From the NCBI GenBank assembly GCA_027922465.2, contig BQMF02000328.1, positions 124,001-188,000 on the forward strand: DNA of 64,000 nt, in the 5' to 3' direction. Made by a program: the position numbers and the translations under genes. The stretch comes from Turritopsis dohrnii. Taxonomy: Eukaryota; Cnidaria; Hydrozoa; Anthoathecata; Oceaniidae. Positions 1-10,876 of this stretch are shown in pieces; the stretch's first letter is position 1, and each line of letters begins with the position of its first letter. The notes beneath the pieces are model-generated. The model had not been told where the DNA came from, did no database searches, and saw nothing but the letters and a program-made list of their open reading frames with translations.

Positions 1-367
1 TAAACTAAAATCTACTTACTTTGATCAAATGCCTTATTCAATAAATTTTTGAGAAGTCGTTGTAACACACTGATAATTAAATACCAATTTTCTTTTTCAA
101 TAGATAACTTGCAAATAATTAACACGACAGCGACATTGTTATGTTTCTTAGATTTATATTCCCAAAACGCTTGTAACATCGTTAGTAATTGTTGCAATAT
201 GTATGGTCAGTCATTGAAAATCTTCAGTATTCAGATTTCTTGCTTTTACTGGTGATTAACGGATCTTATGTAATTTTTGATCCCATTTAGGCAGGTTCCC
301 ATTGGACCTAAGCGGCAATAACGTTTTTTGTTTTTTTTCGTGGGATTTTTTTACCTCAAATTTCTTT
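1..367. other. AT-rich spacer, nothing recognised
   Basis: Short open frames only; no coding signal, splice structure or repeat with a visible partner in the window. Confidence 0.4.
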
Positions 368-597
368 AATACACCTTTCCCGAATTCATGTTTATATACT
401 ATATTTTGGTTGAGTTGTCCATACGGGCCTCGTCTCTGTGCTTATAATTACCGAAAATTTTCCCACTGCGGTTTGTTAATGATCAAAATCTATAACTTAA
501 TAAATACCAGATAACAAAAGAGTACATCAAAACGAGGCCCGTATGGACAATATAGCAAGAAAACAACATATAAAAAACGAACTCGGGAAAGGTGTAT
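368..597. repeat. Imperfect inverted repeat, about 230 bp
   Basis: The left arm starts ACACCTTTCCCGA and ends GTCCATACGGGCCTCG. The right arm starts CGAGGCCCGTATGGAC and ends CGGGAAAGGTGT. The arms pair over about 60 bp around a loop of about 100 bp, so this is probably a small palindromic MITE of unassigned family. The open frames inside are by-products of the repeat. Confidence 0.65.
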
Positions 598-617
598 TCG
601 CATTAAGATTTCTTCAA

Positions 618-1280
618 TACCGTAAATATCCGATTAAGTGCCCAGCATTTATTAAGCGCCCTCCTCTAATAAGCACCCAGGTAATTTCCACAAAGTTCAA
701 TAAGCGCCCAGTATTTATTAAGGGCCCCCATTTTATAAGCGGCCACCTTATAAAAGAGGGCGGTTAATCGGAAACTGCCTTGAGAAACTGGGCGCTTATT
801 TGAAATTTTTACTTTCTTATATCGGGAATAAAAAAATACGTAGTTTATGTTTGGGCATCTATAAATTTTTTCTTCTATGTTTCAACTCTAAGGTTGAAAA
901 CCGTTCTTTGATCTTCAACAATTGTTCATCATGGACTCTTACTGTTCGACTCTATATTGTGCCGGCACCACAAGTCCAACTTCCCATTTTTCGTTTCCCA
1001 ATGACTGTAAGGTAGATGTAATTTCTTGTATCTGCGTTCAAAATCTGATGAAGTAGTTTTGAAATTTGACGATGAGAAAGATGATGCCGATGTTGTAAAA
1101 CTAAAAAATCACTAATAAAACTAAGAAAACAGTAGTAAGACGAAACCTCACTTTGATTATAAAAATCAAAATTATCGTTGTCTTTATCTAGTGCAAAATT
1201 AGAAAAATTTTATTACCGCCCAGCAGAAAATCCAAAAAATTTAATAAGTGCCCAGGGCGCTTGTCCGGATATGTACGGTA
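618..1280. mobile_element. MITE with TACCGTA ends and subterminal GCGCCCAG repeats
   Basis: Ends read TACCGTAAATATCCG on the left and CGGATATGTACGGTA on the right, so TIRs are about 15-25 bp and the outermost TA could be a TA target duplication. Just inside, the motif AAGYGCCCAG with TTTATTAAG recurs about five times at the left end and again at the right end. There is no transposase frame. Superfamily is not assigned; TA flanks would fit Tc1/mariner-type elements. Confidence 0.7.
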
Positions 1281-1754
1281 ATCCGAAACGGAAAATTAAA
1301 TTGACTTTTCATTTTGCTTACCACCTCACTACTGTATGCTCTTATACAACATTAACTTGTAATTACTTGCACAAAACCGGGGAAATAACTAAAAAGGTTT
1401 GCACATCAAGCCGAGAATTATTGTACATGAATGTATGACAGGTGACATCAATAATTTGAATTGATTTCGTTTTGTTGAAAAGCCATCTTCATTTTTTAGG
1501 TTGTTGCCCGTTTTAGGTAACAGTATCTCGAGTATCAAAAACATACTCCGCGAGTCTGAATGAACATTGTTGCAATTGACACATATTTAGAGAATAATCA
1601 AATGAAAAACAACCATTTGCCGAGATTTCGTTTTCTCCAAACGAGAATTCTACAAAGCGTAGCGACATTAAAACAAAATTTAAAAACAAAAACTAAATTT
1701 AATCGCGACATTAATCAAACCGGATGACTGAAACGGAAATTTGTGATGTGATGT

Positions 1755-1818
1755 CAACATCGTGCCCAGGATTTCTTCCAGGTTCATCGAAAGGCAAGAA
1801 ACCCTGGGTTCGAGGGTG
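1755..1818. mobile_element. Foldback MITE with 9-bp target duplication (MULE-like), degenerate copy
   Basis: A diverged copy of the palindromic family best seen at 41548-41637. It keeps GGCAAGAAACCCTGGGTTCG on the right arm. The flanks are the direct 9-bp repeat ATGTGATGT at 1746-1754 and 1819-1827. A 9-10 bp duplication is usual for Mutator-like elements. Confidence 0.65.
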
Positions 1819-1882
1819 ATGTGATGTGAGCAATTCAGCTCACTTCATCTCTTGAAGATAATCATGAAGTCGAAAAAAAATG

Positions 1883-2028
1883 TTAGCAGTTTTTTTGTGA
1901 GATAATCTCCACATCTTTGTGGTTTGTTTGAGTGCTTTGTTAATAATAAACAGCTGCTCGTTCCCAGACCATTTCTCAATTGTTCTATTTCTGCTGACTT
2001 CAGCATAGTGCAACTCTCAACTCTACAT
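1883..2028 (+). repeat. Interspersed repeat, family B, copy 1
   Basis: Shares an ordered series of blocks with 14052-14203: GAGATAATCTCCACAT, TTTGAGTGCTTTGTT, GTTCCCAGACCATTTC and CATAGTGCAAC. It is cut by the 3' tail of the LINE. Function is not recognised; it may be a SINE-like or transposon fragment. Confidence 0.6.
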
Positions 2029-2339
2029 AATAACAATAATAATAATAATAATAATAATAATGGTATATTTCGAGCATATCCATATATTACAATGGCTCTT
2101 CGTCCCATAATAATTTTAAAATTCTAAAATTCACAGTCACTGTATACAAAATATTAGTTAACGATTGTTAAAAATATAACATAAAGTTTCAATTAGTAAA
2201 AAAAGTATATCCACCAAAGTAACCACATCAGAAAGATAAAATGGGTAAGCAATGGAACCACAAAGAAATAAAAGAAGTATACGTCTCAAAACAGATAGGT
2301 GGTGCCTAAACAAGTAAATAAATTCCTATTAATGCATGC

Positions 2340-4292
2340 TCAAATACTTAGCAAAGAGAGATCTAGATAAAAAGATTTTAACTCGTGTAAAAATTTTTGA
2401 TGGTCTTCAACTGCTCTCAAGCTCGATGGAAGTTCATTGAATAGACCACTCCATATGCCTTCAAATGTTTTTGTGGATTTGGTTACTATTAGTTTTTTTC
2501 CGTCGTCAGACGCAGTACGTCTTGGACATTTGCTTTCTCGTACATGTACGGCCAGGTAGTCTGGAAAATTTGGTGTGTATAGCGATTTATGGGCCAGTTT
2601 CAACATTTTATATTTCATTCTATATTCCATTGGGAACCATTTCAACTGGATTACGTCGAGAGTGTTTGCGTATTTTCCATTGGAGAAACCAGCAGCTGAT
2701 TTTAAAAGTTTATCAAGGCGGTTCTGATTATGGTGCGTCGTGTTACAGAATAGTGTATTGCAATAATCGAGTTTCGATAATACCAAAGATTGAACTAGGT
2801 GTTTGCGAATATTCATTGGCGCAAAGTTTTTTAATCTGCGTAGTACACTAAGTTTCTTGTAACAGGAAAGCAGTAACTCATTCAGATGGGTTTCAAATGA
2901 CAGGTGTTGGTCTATAAGCACTCCAAGGACTTTCCAAACCTTTACTCGCTCAATAGGATTATTTTCATGATGGATACCAATGATTTGTGTATCAAGGTTA
3001 TGTAATTTAGATAATTTAGCTGATGACAATAACATATATTTTGTTTTGTTCTGGTTAAACAAGAGGTTGTTGTCCTTCGACCATTTGTATAGAGAGGATA
3101 TTTGAAGATTCATATTTTCAACGGCGGTTGAGAGTTGTGTCACTTTAGAATGGATGTAAGTTGTTGTGTCATCTGCATATTGACAGTGGTTGCCGATAAC
3201 ATTGTCTTGGAGATCAGACACGTAAAGGTTAAATATAATTGGTCCGAGAACGGTACCTTGGGGCACACCAAAGTGAATCATTTCTTTTGAAGACATTTGA
3301 TCGTTGATCTGAACAAATTGGTAGCGATCTGTGAGATAGGAAACCATCCAAAAAGCTGCTGACTTAGAGAATCCAATACTATACATCTTATTTAAAGTGT
3401 TCTTAAATTCGATTGTGTCAAAAGCCTTCGAGTAATCGGAAAACAGTGTCAATGTGATTTCTCCGCGCTCCATGGCTTTTATTACATCATCTCTTATTTT
3501 CATTAGGATCGTTGTTGTTGAATGGTTTTGTCTAAATCCAGACATGGTAGATTTATAAATATTATTTTTAGAAATGAAATCACAGATCTGTTTCGCAATC
3601 AATCTTTCGTATATTTTTGAAAGGACAGGAAGCACTGTGACAGGACGGAAATCATAAGCTTTTAGGGCTTTATCTGATTTCGGAATGGGATTAACTTTTC
3701 CAATTTTCCAAGATTGATGGAATTTATTCTCTGTAATGCCTGCATTAATTATGTGCGTTAATGGAGAAGTCAGGTATTCTGCTACTAACTTGACTAACGA
3801 GACTGGTATGTGATCGTAACCTGCAGAACAGTCAGCTCTCAACTTATTAAGTTCTTTCCAAACTTCATCATACGTGACATTTCTGAACACTAGTTCGGCA
3901 CACTTAGAACGGTCATTAAAGCTTTTAACATGTGAAATTAACTCTTGAGATGATGTTGATTTTGAGTTCAGTAAGCGTTCTGTTGTAGTAAGATAATGGG
4001 TGTTGAGAACATTAGGATCAATTGTTAATTTTTGCTGATTGGGTCGTAGAATTCGATGTATAACTTTCCATATTTCATTCGGCCTTTTATGACTGAAAGC
4101 TTTTTGATAAAATTGTCGTTTAGTAAATTTTATAGTTCGTTTCAGCTTATTTCTTAATTCTCTAAATATGCTCCAGTCGTTGTTATCTTGCGTACGGGCT
4201 TTAAAACGAGCTACTTTAGTCTGATTTTGGAGATGTGCGATGTTGAGGTCTTTAAGCCATGGTGCCGGTGGTCGGGTGGTCGGGTAACGCAC
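2340..4292 (-). CDS. LINE reverse transcriptase domain, 650 residues, 3' part of a broken ORF2
   Basis: Encodes the reverse transcriptase that copies LINE RNA at its target. Visible RT blocks, with approximate residues: PIPKSDK and FRPVTVLPVLSKIYE near 202-228, SGFRQNHSTT near 250, FSDYSKAFDTIEF near 283-295, GVPQGTVLGPIIFNLY near 341-356 and the catalytic YADD near 371. A C-terminal connection region follows. The start used here is only the first Met in the frame; homologous protein clearly begins upstream in other frames, so this is the main part of a frameshifted ORF. It ends in a normal stop followed by the 3' UTR. The family is certain; activity is not expected. Confidence 0.9.
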   Translation of the reverse strand: MRYPTTRPPAPWLKDLNIAHLQNQTKVARFKARTQDNNDWSIFRELRNKLKRTIKFTKRQFYQKAFSHKRPNEIWKVIHRILRPNQQKLTIDPNVLNTHYLTTTERLLNSKSTSSQELISHVKSFNDRSKCAELVFRNVTYDEVWKELNKLRADCSAGYDHIPVSLVKLVAEYLTSPLTHIINAGITENKFHQSWKIGKVNPIPKSDKALKAYDFRPVTVLPVLSKIYERLIAKQICDFISKNNIYKSTMSGFRQNHSTTTILMKIRDDVIKAMERGEITLTLFSDYSKAFDTIEFKNTLNKMYSIGFSKSAAFWMVSYLTDRYQFVQINDQMSSKEMIHFGVPQGTVLGPIIFNLYVSDLQDNVIGNHCQYADDTTTYIHSKVTQLSTAVENMNLQISSLYKWSKDNNLLFNQNKTKYMLLSSAKLSKLHNLDTQIIGIHHENNPIERVKVWKVLGVLIDQHLSFETHLNELLLSCYKKLSVLRRLKNFAPMNIRKHLVQSLVLSKLDYCNTLFCNTTHHNQNRLDKLLKSAAGFSNGKYANTLDVIQLKWFPMEYRMKYKMLKLAHKSLYTPNFPDYLAVHVRESKCPRRTASDDGKKLIVTKSTKTFEGIWSGLFNELPSSLRAVEDHQKFLHELKSFYLDLSLLSI

Positions 4293-4295
4293 GAC

Positions 4296-4637
4296 GATAT
4301 GAGTTCGTTTAAGATATCAAGTTTATCATCAGCTGAATCAACTCCGTAAATAACACTAAATGGTATTGTTGCAAAGTCTTTTACAAATTTCTCCACTGAG
4401 AAAGACTTGTAATCTTTAATAAGCTTATAATAATCTGGGTTCATATCGGCGATAACGAACGTTGCAACAAACATATACTAGGTCATGATCACTTACATGT
4501 GGTGTAGGTATGACGTCACAAACCTTGATTTTCCTTTCGCAGTTGGATATCACGTGATCAATGAGACTAACGCCGTTTCTGGTTGGCTGATTTACATGTT
4601 GAATTAGTCCATACGACTCTAGTATGTCAAAGTACAT
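4296..4637 (-). pseudogene. LINE endonuclease C-terminus and linker, frameshifted
   Basis: One frame (4637 to about 4440) reads a typical end of an APE-type endonuclease, with SLIDHVISN and VSDHDLVY. A second frame (4455 to about 4300) continues with the endonuclease-RT linker, for example DYKSFSVEKFVKDF and DDKLDILNELI. The RT frame then takes over. So at least two frameshifts separate what was one ORF. The second lies near an 8-bp tandem duplication (CCGACCAC twice on the minus strand, 4267-4285), a plausible cause. The catalytic N-terminal part of the endonuclease is absent. Confidence 0.75.
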
Positions 4638-5049
4638 TTGGGATTCCGCAGAGTTTCAAAGCTGATTGAAATTGAACCTACTTTTGACCTACTTTTCCGC
4701 AACTTACATTCACTGAACTACAACTTTGCAAATGACAACACTATTTATAATTATGATGATTCGTTTGCCTAGATACTAGATAGGCTACCTAAAGATATCC
4801 ATTATTCTCGAAAGTATTTTACCTCAGTGTGCGTCGTAGTTGTTATTATCATCATAATTGTATGAGGTCCCTATTACTATCACGTGGGGACAAATATACC
4901 AGAGTTCCAGTTTAGGTGCCCCACCAAAACACTTGAACGCTCTGAAAACTCGTCCCAAATCAACGTTTATAAATTGCGTTTGATAGTAGTCTTCCATAAC
5001 AATCTCCCTTCTACAGGAAATAGCCAAACCCGATGATTTCATGAAAAAT

Positions 5050-7078
5050 GACAGCAACGATATCAAGTTTTACTGCTTTTTTGTAGCGAGCTTTACGTTT
5101 TCGGAAACAGTTTTCATGAACTGGCGTGGATGTTAGACCAGGTATGTGGAAGCACAATTGTTCAGCTCTGTGTTCATCAACAGTTTGAATTGCAACGTTT
5201 TCTTAGTCCTCCAGAAAGCCTGAACTGGGGTAAATCATTATGGAGAAAACGATTATATACCACAAGGTCAAAATCCTTCAAATTTTTGGATTGAAATACT
5301 ACATTTAAAATAAAGCTTTGTGAAACCATTTTCCTACATGTACCAACATAGATAAAAGAGTCATTCCATGTCAAATGAACAGATGGCCTACACCACTATG
5401 TCTCAGATTTTCTTCAAATTTTTTCTGTAGAAAGCCTTAGTTGAGAATATGTACTGTGCAAAATTTGTGCCTCCAATTCCTTACGGTTCTCAAGATACAG
5501 CCATTTATATTAAGGCCCTAATTCCAATATTAAGTCTAGGTTTACATTTTGATGAATTTGGTGTAATATGAAGGTGAAATTAATTACGTATTTGAATATT
5601 TGACGCCATTTTAAGATAATTTCACCTAGGTTTTCACACCAAATTCCCCTTCATCATTTTCCATCTTCTAAAAATATTACCAAGCTGATTTTTTCAGCAT
5701 TACAGAAATCAAACTAGTACACTACACTTCTAAAAAAAAATTAGGAATTTTTTTGGGGGCAATTGGGTAAATCGGTCCCAGAAGAAACCGCATTTGTTAA
5801 AAACTGCAACGCAAAGAATGCTCAAATTGAGGCTTTTCTGCTGTGCTCATCCCCTTTTCAGTGTGTTTTTTGAATTCTACATAAAATTTTGATTCTAGAT
5901 AGGTAACTTAATTTTTTGTGACAATAAAGTGTGTCCGCAAAACCCAATATAACAGTTACATCAAAATGTAAACCTAGACTTAATATTGGAAACAGGGCCT
6001 TAATATAAATGGCTGTATCTTGAGAACCGTAAGGAATTGGAGGCCCAAGTTTTGCACAATTTATGTTCTCAACTAAGTCTTTCTACAGAAAAAAATTGAA
6101 GAAAATCTGAGACATTGTGGTGCAAAATATGTAAAATATCTGTTGATTTGACATGGAATGACCCAAAAGTAATTACAATTATGTCTGACTTTGAGAGTGG
6201 TGTACACAATTACATCTTTATCCAAAGTATTTCCCAATTTAAAAGCTTCCCCATAAACACCTGTCAAATATCTTTTGTAGTGACACGCATAAAACCACCA
6301 GCCACCTCGACCATTTTCATAACTGCAATCTCTGGGAGATTCATCAATATCTCTATAAAATTTTGACAAGGCTTTTCCATTAAAAACTTCCTGGAGCGGT
6401 ATTTTCTTCAAACGTATTTGAAATAGAGAGGCACTGCCTACGGTGTAAAATTACGTTTAAATGCGAAAATAAGTTAAAACACGACGCTTTCCAAAGACGG
6501 TTGTCATCAGTCACCAAATTTGTTTTTGCCTCACTATGACAGCGCCCTGTCAGTTGTTGAATGTAATCATTTCCAAGCTAGAACGATGATTCGACAGAAC
6601 CGAACCCTTTTTTGTACTCATCCGATGTTTTATCAAAAAGTTGTTCAGGTCCATTTCTTCGAAGGATTACAGTCCAACCACTTTCCATGTTGCACCATAC
6701 TGGAATACGGGTTGGTCCATTAACATTTATAAGATATACCCCTGAAGTGTCATCCCGGATTCTCGAAGTGATAAGCAGTCGTCGGGCTTCATTTGACGGA
6801 ATTTGAAATTAGGACGATCTAAAAATGACGGTTTTCTCCAAACCTACACGGATATGCATCATACAGATGACAAGTGTATTGGTTTTGTTCCTTTTCTTCC
6901 ACGCCAATGTTTTCACAGTATTGTCGATACAGACATACTGTTAGACAAGCCACCTCCACGCTTTGTTTCACTTCATGTGAAGCTGTAAAATTCAAAGTAT
7001 TTTCACATGCGTTGAATGAAATGTTTTCTGTTCATTACCATCAACAGTTTTAGTAAGCAACAAAATGTAAAATTTCAT
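5050..7078 (-). pseudogene. Inverted paralogue: PAN + fibrinogen-related + discoidin-like secreted protein, broken
   Basis: Reads on the minus strand from an ATG at 7078 (MKFYILLL, signal-like) through a PAN/Apple domain (CHLYDAYPC) to a fibrinogen-related domain (ESGMT, YLINVNGPTRIPVWCNM, GWTVILRRNGP, GGWWFYACHYKRYLTGVYGE). After the 807-bp foldback element at 5358-6164 it resumes with discoidin-like C-terminal sequence (EQLCFHIPG, then RKRKARY) matching the plus-strand copy at 9430-9520. Frame breaks occur in the PAN region and elsewhere. The donor after the fibrinogen exon is GT in the other copy and AT here. Intact relatives are secreted or cell-surface lectin-like proteins that bind acetylated or other glycans; that role is family knowledge only. 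The pair with 8193-9662 is head-to-head. Confidence 0.8.
5358..6164. mobile_element. Foldback element with about 235-bp terminal inverted repeats
   Basis: The left arm runs from GAGTCATTCCATGTCAAA to about 5595. The right arm, about 5950-6164, is its reverse complement and ends TTTGACATGGAATGACCC. Identity is high over most of the arms, for example CCTCCAATTCCTTACGG against CCGTAAGGAATTGGAGG. Both flanks show AAAA, a possible short target duplication. There is no ORF. It is inserted in the inverted fibrinogen pseudogene. Superfamily is not assigned. Confidence 0.85.
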
Positions 7079-7375
7079 TGTACCTGTTACAAAACAAAAA
7101 GAAACCGTACATACATGTTTGATGAACGGAACGTTGACCTAAAATTAACACTATATTAATAACTTAAATATCCATAGCGACATTCCAATTTATTAATCAC
7201 GTCGGCGGTCACCAACAAACATTATGTCTATTGAATGTCAGTCTACAAAACTCTATTTCAAGTATCTAATTTATAATTGAGATTTTGCTTTTCATTAGAT
7301 ATTCTGTAGTTTTTTCAAAACGAAACATAAATGAGAGAGCTGCGTTTCATTATGTATTGTTGAGATAATACAAAA

Positions 7376-8327
7376 ATATTAGAATAAAGGAAATTGCTTA
7401 TCCGAAGCTAACAACATTTCAAAGTCATTTGAGAACCTGCTGAGCTGAACTTGGACATTTTTCAGCACGGTTCAGTACTAAAGTACGGCAGTGGTATTGA
7501 AATATACAATGCAGTATTTAAGTGATTTCTAGTAAGTCTAGTAACTTATCAATCACATCTATAAAGATTGGTTGGAGTCAGGCACGTAAAAAGTGTCAAT
7601 GGTTACATTTCCCTAAATTATAAATGAACCTTTTTTTAAAAATGTCAAATTTGAAGGAAATTGCTATAAGATTGCTACTTTATTTTATGAAAGAGGATGG
7701 TGCTTTTCTTCCTGTGTGTTTTGTTGTTTTTGGAAATTGTCATTGGAGGTGAAGAGAAAATATTTCACTCGACAGATGTTGATAACACCTTAAATGTAAC
7801 AGCTTCGTTTAAAACCGCAGCAAGTTCAGACAGTGGAGATAATAAAAATTTATAGAATAAAGAAAACTGCATATCCAACGCTATCGACTCTTCAGAGTCA
7901 CTTCAGAACCTAAATATGACGTGTTTGAAGTGGTCGCTTGTTTCGCACTTTTTCTCCTGACAGAATGTCAAATGTAAATTTTTCAAGATATTAATAAATA
8001 AATACAAAGTTGTAGTTGTATTGAAATATATAATGCAATATTCAAGTAGGTTCTAATAGCCCTAGTAACATATCAATCATACGATTGGTTAGATTCTGAC
8101 AAGTAAAAAAAAGTTACATCTTCCTAAATCATAAATGAACCTTTCGATAAAGAAAAGTCAAATTTGAATAAAATTAGATTTCCAGTTTAACAATGTTTTT
8201 TTTTTTTCTTCTGTGTTTTGTTGTGTTTTGAAATTGTCATCGGAGGTGAAGAAAGAACATTTCACTTAACACATGTTGGAAAGACTTTAAATGTAACAGC
8301 TTCGTTTAAGACCGCAGCAAGTTCAGA
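7376..8327 (+). repeat. Tandem duplication of promoter plus first exon (two diverged units)
   Basis: Unit 1 (7376-7833) and unit 2 (7848-8327) align throughout. Shared blocks include AGAATAAAG, TATTGAAATATA, AGTAAC/AGTAACATATCAATCA, ATAAATGAACCTTT, GTCAAATTTGAA and then the coding start and TTAAATGTAACAGCTTCGTT. Unit 1 therefore carries an orphan first exon, and unit 2 leads into the longer pseudogene. Confidence 0.75.
7697..7836 (+). pseudogene. Orphan signal peptide + start of PAN domain
   Basis: An ATG opens MVLFFLCVLLFLEIVIGG, a clean signal peptide, followed by the start of the PAN domain as in the copy at 8193. Homology stops at about 7836, where the frame meets a stop (7851-7853) in the sequence of the next tandem unit. 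It has no downstream domains, so it is a duplicate first exon and not a gene. Confidence 0.7.
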
Positions 8328-9662
8328 AAGTGGCTGTTTAACAGCATGTCTGTATCGACAATACTGTGAAAGAATTGGCGTGGAAGAAAGGGAACAAAAC
8401 CAATACACCTGTCATCTGTATGATGCATATCCGTGTAGTTTTGGAAAAAACCTTCCTTTTGTAGATCGTCCTAATTTCAAATTTTATCAAATGAAACGCG
8501 ACGACTGTTTATCACTTCGAGAATCCGGAATGACACGTTCAGGGGTATATCTTTTAAATGTTAATGGACCAACCCGTATTCCAGTATGGTGCGACATGGA
8601 AGGTGGTTGGACTGTAATCCTTCGAAGAGATGGACCTGAACAGCTTTTTGATAAAACATGGGATGAGTACAAAAAAGGGTTCGGTTCTGTCGAATCATCG
8701 TTCTAGCTCGGAAATGATTACATTCACCAACTGACAGGGCGCTGTCCTAGTGAGGCAAAAATAAGTTTGGTGACTGATGACAATCGTCATTGGGAGGCGT
8801 CGTATTTTAAGTTCAGCGTAGGAAGTGAGACGGAAAATTACCGCCTCTCTATTTCAAATACCTTTGAAGGAAATACCCTTTTCAAAAAAAAAAGAAAAGA
8901 AAGAAAAAGCCTTTTCAACATTCGATAGAGATAATGATGAATCTCCCAGAGACTGCAGTAATGAAAATGGTCGAGGTGGCTGGTGGTTTGATGCGTGTCA
9001 CTACAAAGGATATTTGACAGGTGTTTATGGGGAGGAATGGAAATTGGGGAATACTTGGGATAAAGAAGTAATTGTGTACTCCACTCTCAAAATCAGACGT
9101 AAGTGTTTTAATGAGTAAGTAGCAACAGGAAAATAGTAGCGAAATTACTTGAAAATTTCGATCGTATTTTTTTAGGTTTGAACTTCACAGTTCTGTCCTG
9201 GAATAAACCAACTTCTTCATCACAGTTCCTTGGCACATGTTCTTGCGACAGTTCTAAGGGAAACAATGGGGACTTTACAGACTTATTCCATTCAAATAAG
9301 CTGGGCCGTGGTGGATGGTTGATCTAGAAACAGTTGCAATTGTTCATTCGGTTAAGATTTTTGGTCGTCATATTTATCCAGAACAGTTTGAAAACATCGA
9401 TATAATAGCCATTGATGAGAACGGAGTTGAACAATTATGTTTTCACGTTCCAGGACCTATGTTACCCGTACTATTTCTTGAAGAAGATTGTTATCTGGAA
9501 CGAAAAGCTCGATATGTAAAAGTCAAAAAAAACGAATTATGGTTATCTCACATTCCGCGAAGTTATTGTGTTTGGATACTTTTTGTAGCTAACTTGAATT
9601 TCAATGGAAACGGAGTTTGTTCTAAGGATCTTACTCAAATCTTACCGAAATTTTTACGGTAG
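8193..9662 (+). pseudogene. PAN + fibrinogen-related + discoidin-like secreted protein, multiply broken
   Basis: The order is a signal peptide (ATG 8193), a PAN/Apple-type domain ending CHLYDAYPC, and a fibrinogen-related domain (PVWCDMEGGWTVILRRDG, a DRDND calcium-site motif, GGWWFDACHYKGYLTGVYGE). A 77-bp intron follows (donor GTAAGT at 9099, acceptor ending 9175), then a discoidin/F5-8C-like domain (LNFTVLSWNKPTS, MVDLETVAIVHSVKIF, CFHVPGP, RKARYVKV). Four breaks are visible: a 1-nt excess in the poly-T run at 8196-8207, an in-frame TAG at 8704 where the family has Trp, a frameshift in the A-rich run 8884-8916, and a frameshift near 9312. The homopolymer breaks could be sequencing errors; the TAG and the 9312 shift are harder to explain that way. 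Intact relatives are secreted glycan-binding proteins of innate immunity or adhesion. Confidence 0.85.
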
Positions 9663-9786
9663 CAGCGATAGCGAAAACAGTCTTGAACTACGCTTTACAG
9701 TCTGCAAAGGTTCCTACCGGGACTTGCGTAAATTGCAACAAAAAGACGGAGGCTATAACACGAAAACTGTGAACAAGATGCTCTTA

Positions 9787-9905
9787 CCCAGCCGGCACAT
9801 TTGTAAAAAAATCTCTGCAAAGGAGTGCATTTCAATAGAAATATACACACAATTATACTTTAAGTGCTCTCCGTCGCAGTGACTTTTTGACGATTTTGCC
9901 CACCG
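9787..9905 (+). mobile_element. HP hairpin MITE, copy 1
   Basis: Starts CCCAGCCGGCAC, contains CAAAGGAGTGCATTTC and the opposing CTCTCCGTCGCAGTGA, and ends at about CCCACCG. The arms are imperfect inverted repeats. The 22 bp upstream are identical to those of copy 2 at 10877. Confidence 0.8.
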
Positions 9906-10324
9906 AAATTTTCATTTTGGAAGAAAACATTATATAAAATATGTGCACTTGAATAATTATCAATGTTTTCCCTTTTTTGTACGAAGGATTCTGCAGATTT
10001 TATAAAAACTAATTATATGGTTGATTACATTTACCTTAGACTTGTAAGGGGAAGATTACAAAAATTATATATGGCGAGTTGAGATGCAGCTACCGTTTGG
10101 CATACGACTCTTGTATTATTTAAAATTAACTGCTCGATATTTATAATATTTTCTGATGTTCTTTGTTGTATCATTTTAATTGTTTACAAGTGTTATTTAT
10201 ATACCGAAGTGCATTCCTTTTTTTTTAATACGAACGAGTACATTTCATGTGTCTATGTTAATAGAAGTATTTATGACAGCAGTTTTGAGTTTTTGCATTT
10301 CCCAAATTTCAATTTCAAAATAGT

Positions 10325-10466
10325 CAGCGACGGTTGTGTAGGAGAGTGTTATTTAACCATAAAAGAAAAACGTTCAGATATTTCGTTAGTAATATAGATT
10401 AAATTCACAAATAATGTTAAGGCGTTTCTCCATAAATTGTCACTACCCTCTAGATCCGTTGCTAAT
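10325..10466 (+). mobile_element. hAT-like MITE, diverged copy
   Basis: Shares GTGTAGGAGAGTGTTA, ACCATAAAAGAAAAACGTTC and CTCTAGATCCG with the well-preserved copy at 19835-19999, in the same order. The ends are degenerate (CAGCGACGG against CAGTGGCGG). Confidence 0.7.
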
Positions 10467-10752
10467 GGTGTGATATTTGCTCTTTTTCTCGTCACATTTT
10501 TAATAGTACAGACATAAGGAATAAGGGACAATGGACAGTGCTATGACCCTTCTTTACTTTTAAACTTTCATTACAACTTCTACAATAATAAATCTAAGGG
10601 ATGATATGGGTGCTTTTTTATTTTGCACTAAACAGTTGTGTACTAGAAAGTATGTTCATCTGACAAACAATTATAAAAGTATTTGAATAAATGAAACAAA
10701 GACTGAACTTTATCCTCACTAACGCGCTCACATTTGACAAGGTCGAGAACGT

Positions 10753-10815
10753 TGTTATTATTATAAAACATATTTATAATACAGGTTATTATTATAAAAC
10801 ATATTTATGATACAG
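10753..10815 (+). repeat. Two-copy tandem repeat, about 31 bp unit
   Basis: The unit TTATTATTATAAAACATATT plus TATRATACAGG is repeated directly twice with one difference. Confidence 0.75.
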
Positions 10816-10876
10816 GTTTAAAATTGTTAAAGTCTGATTGTGACGATTATGAACAACTGTGAACAAGATGCTCTTA

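Larger units (their letters stand above)
2030..4640 (-). mobile_element. 5'-truncated LINE retrotransposon (Jockey/CR1-like)
   Basis: On the minus strand the order is the end of an endonuclease domain, a reverse transcriptase, a 3' UTR of about 280 bp and an (ATT)n tail at 2030-2062. Truncation is 5', as is common for LINEs. The sequence just before the tail, GAAATATACCATTATT, also precedes an (ATT)n tail at 12285-12318 on the other strand, supporting this as the family's real 3' end. The insertion abuts family-B repeat sequence. Two frame breaks show the copy is dead. Clade assignment beyond the Jockey/CR1/L2 group is not possible by eye. Confidence 0.85.

Noticed and set aside
4824..5050. 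VDLG-containing minus frame considered as a further discoidin exon
   Set aside because: Only a few residues fit, the flanking pattern is not convincing, and it ends in a stop without a usable donor in frame.
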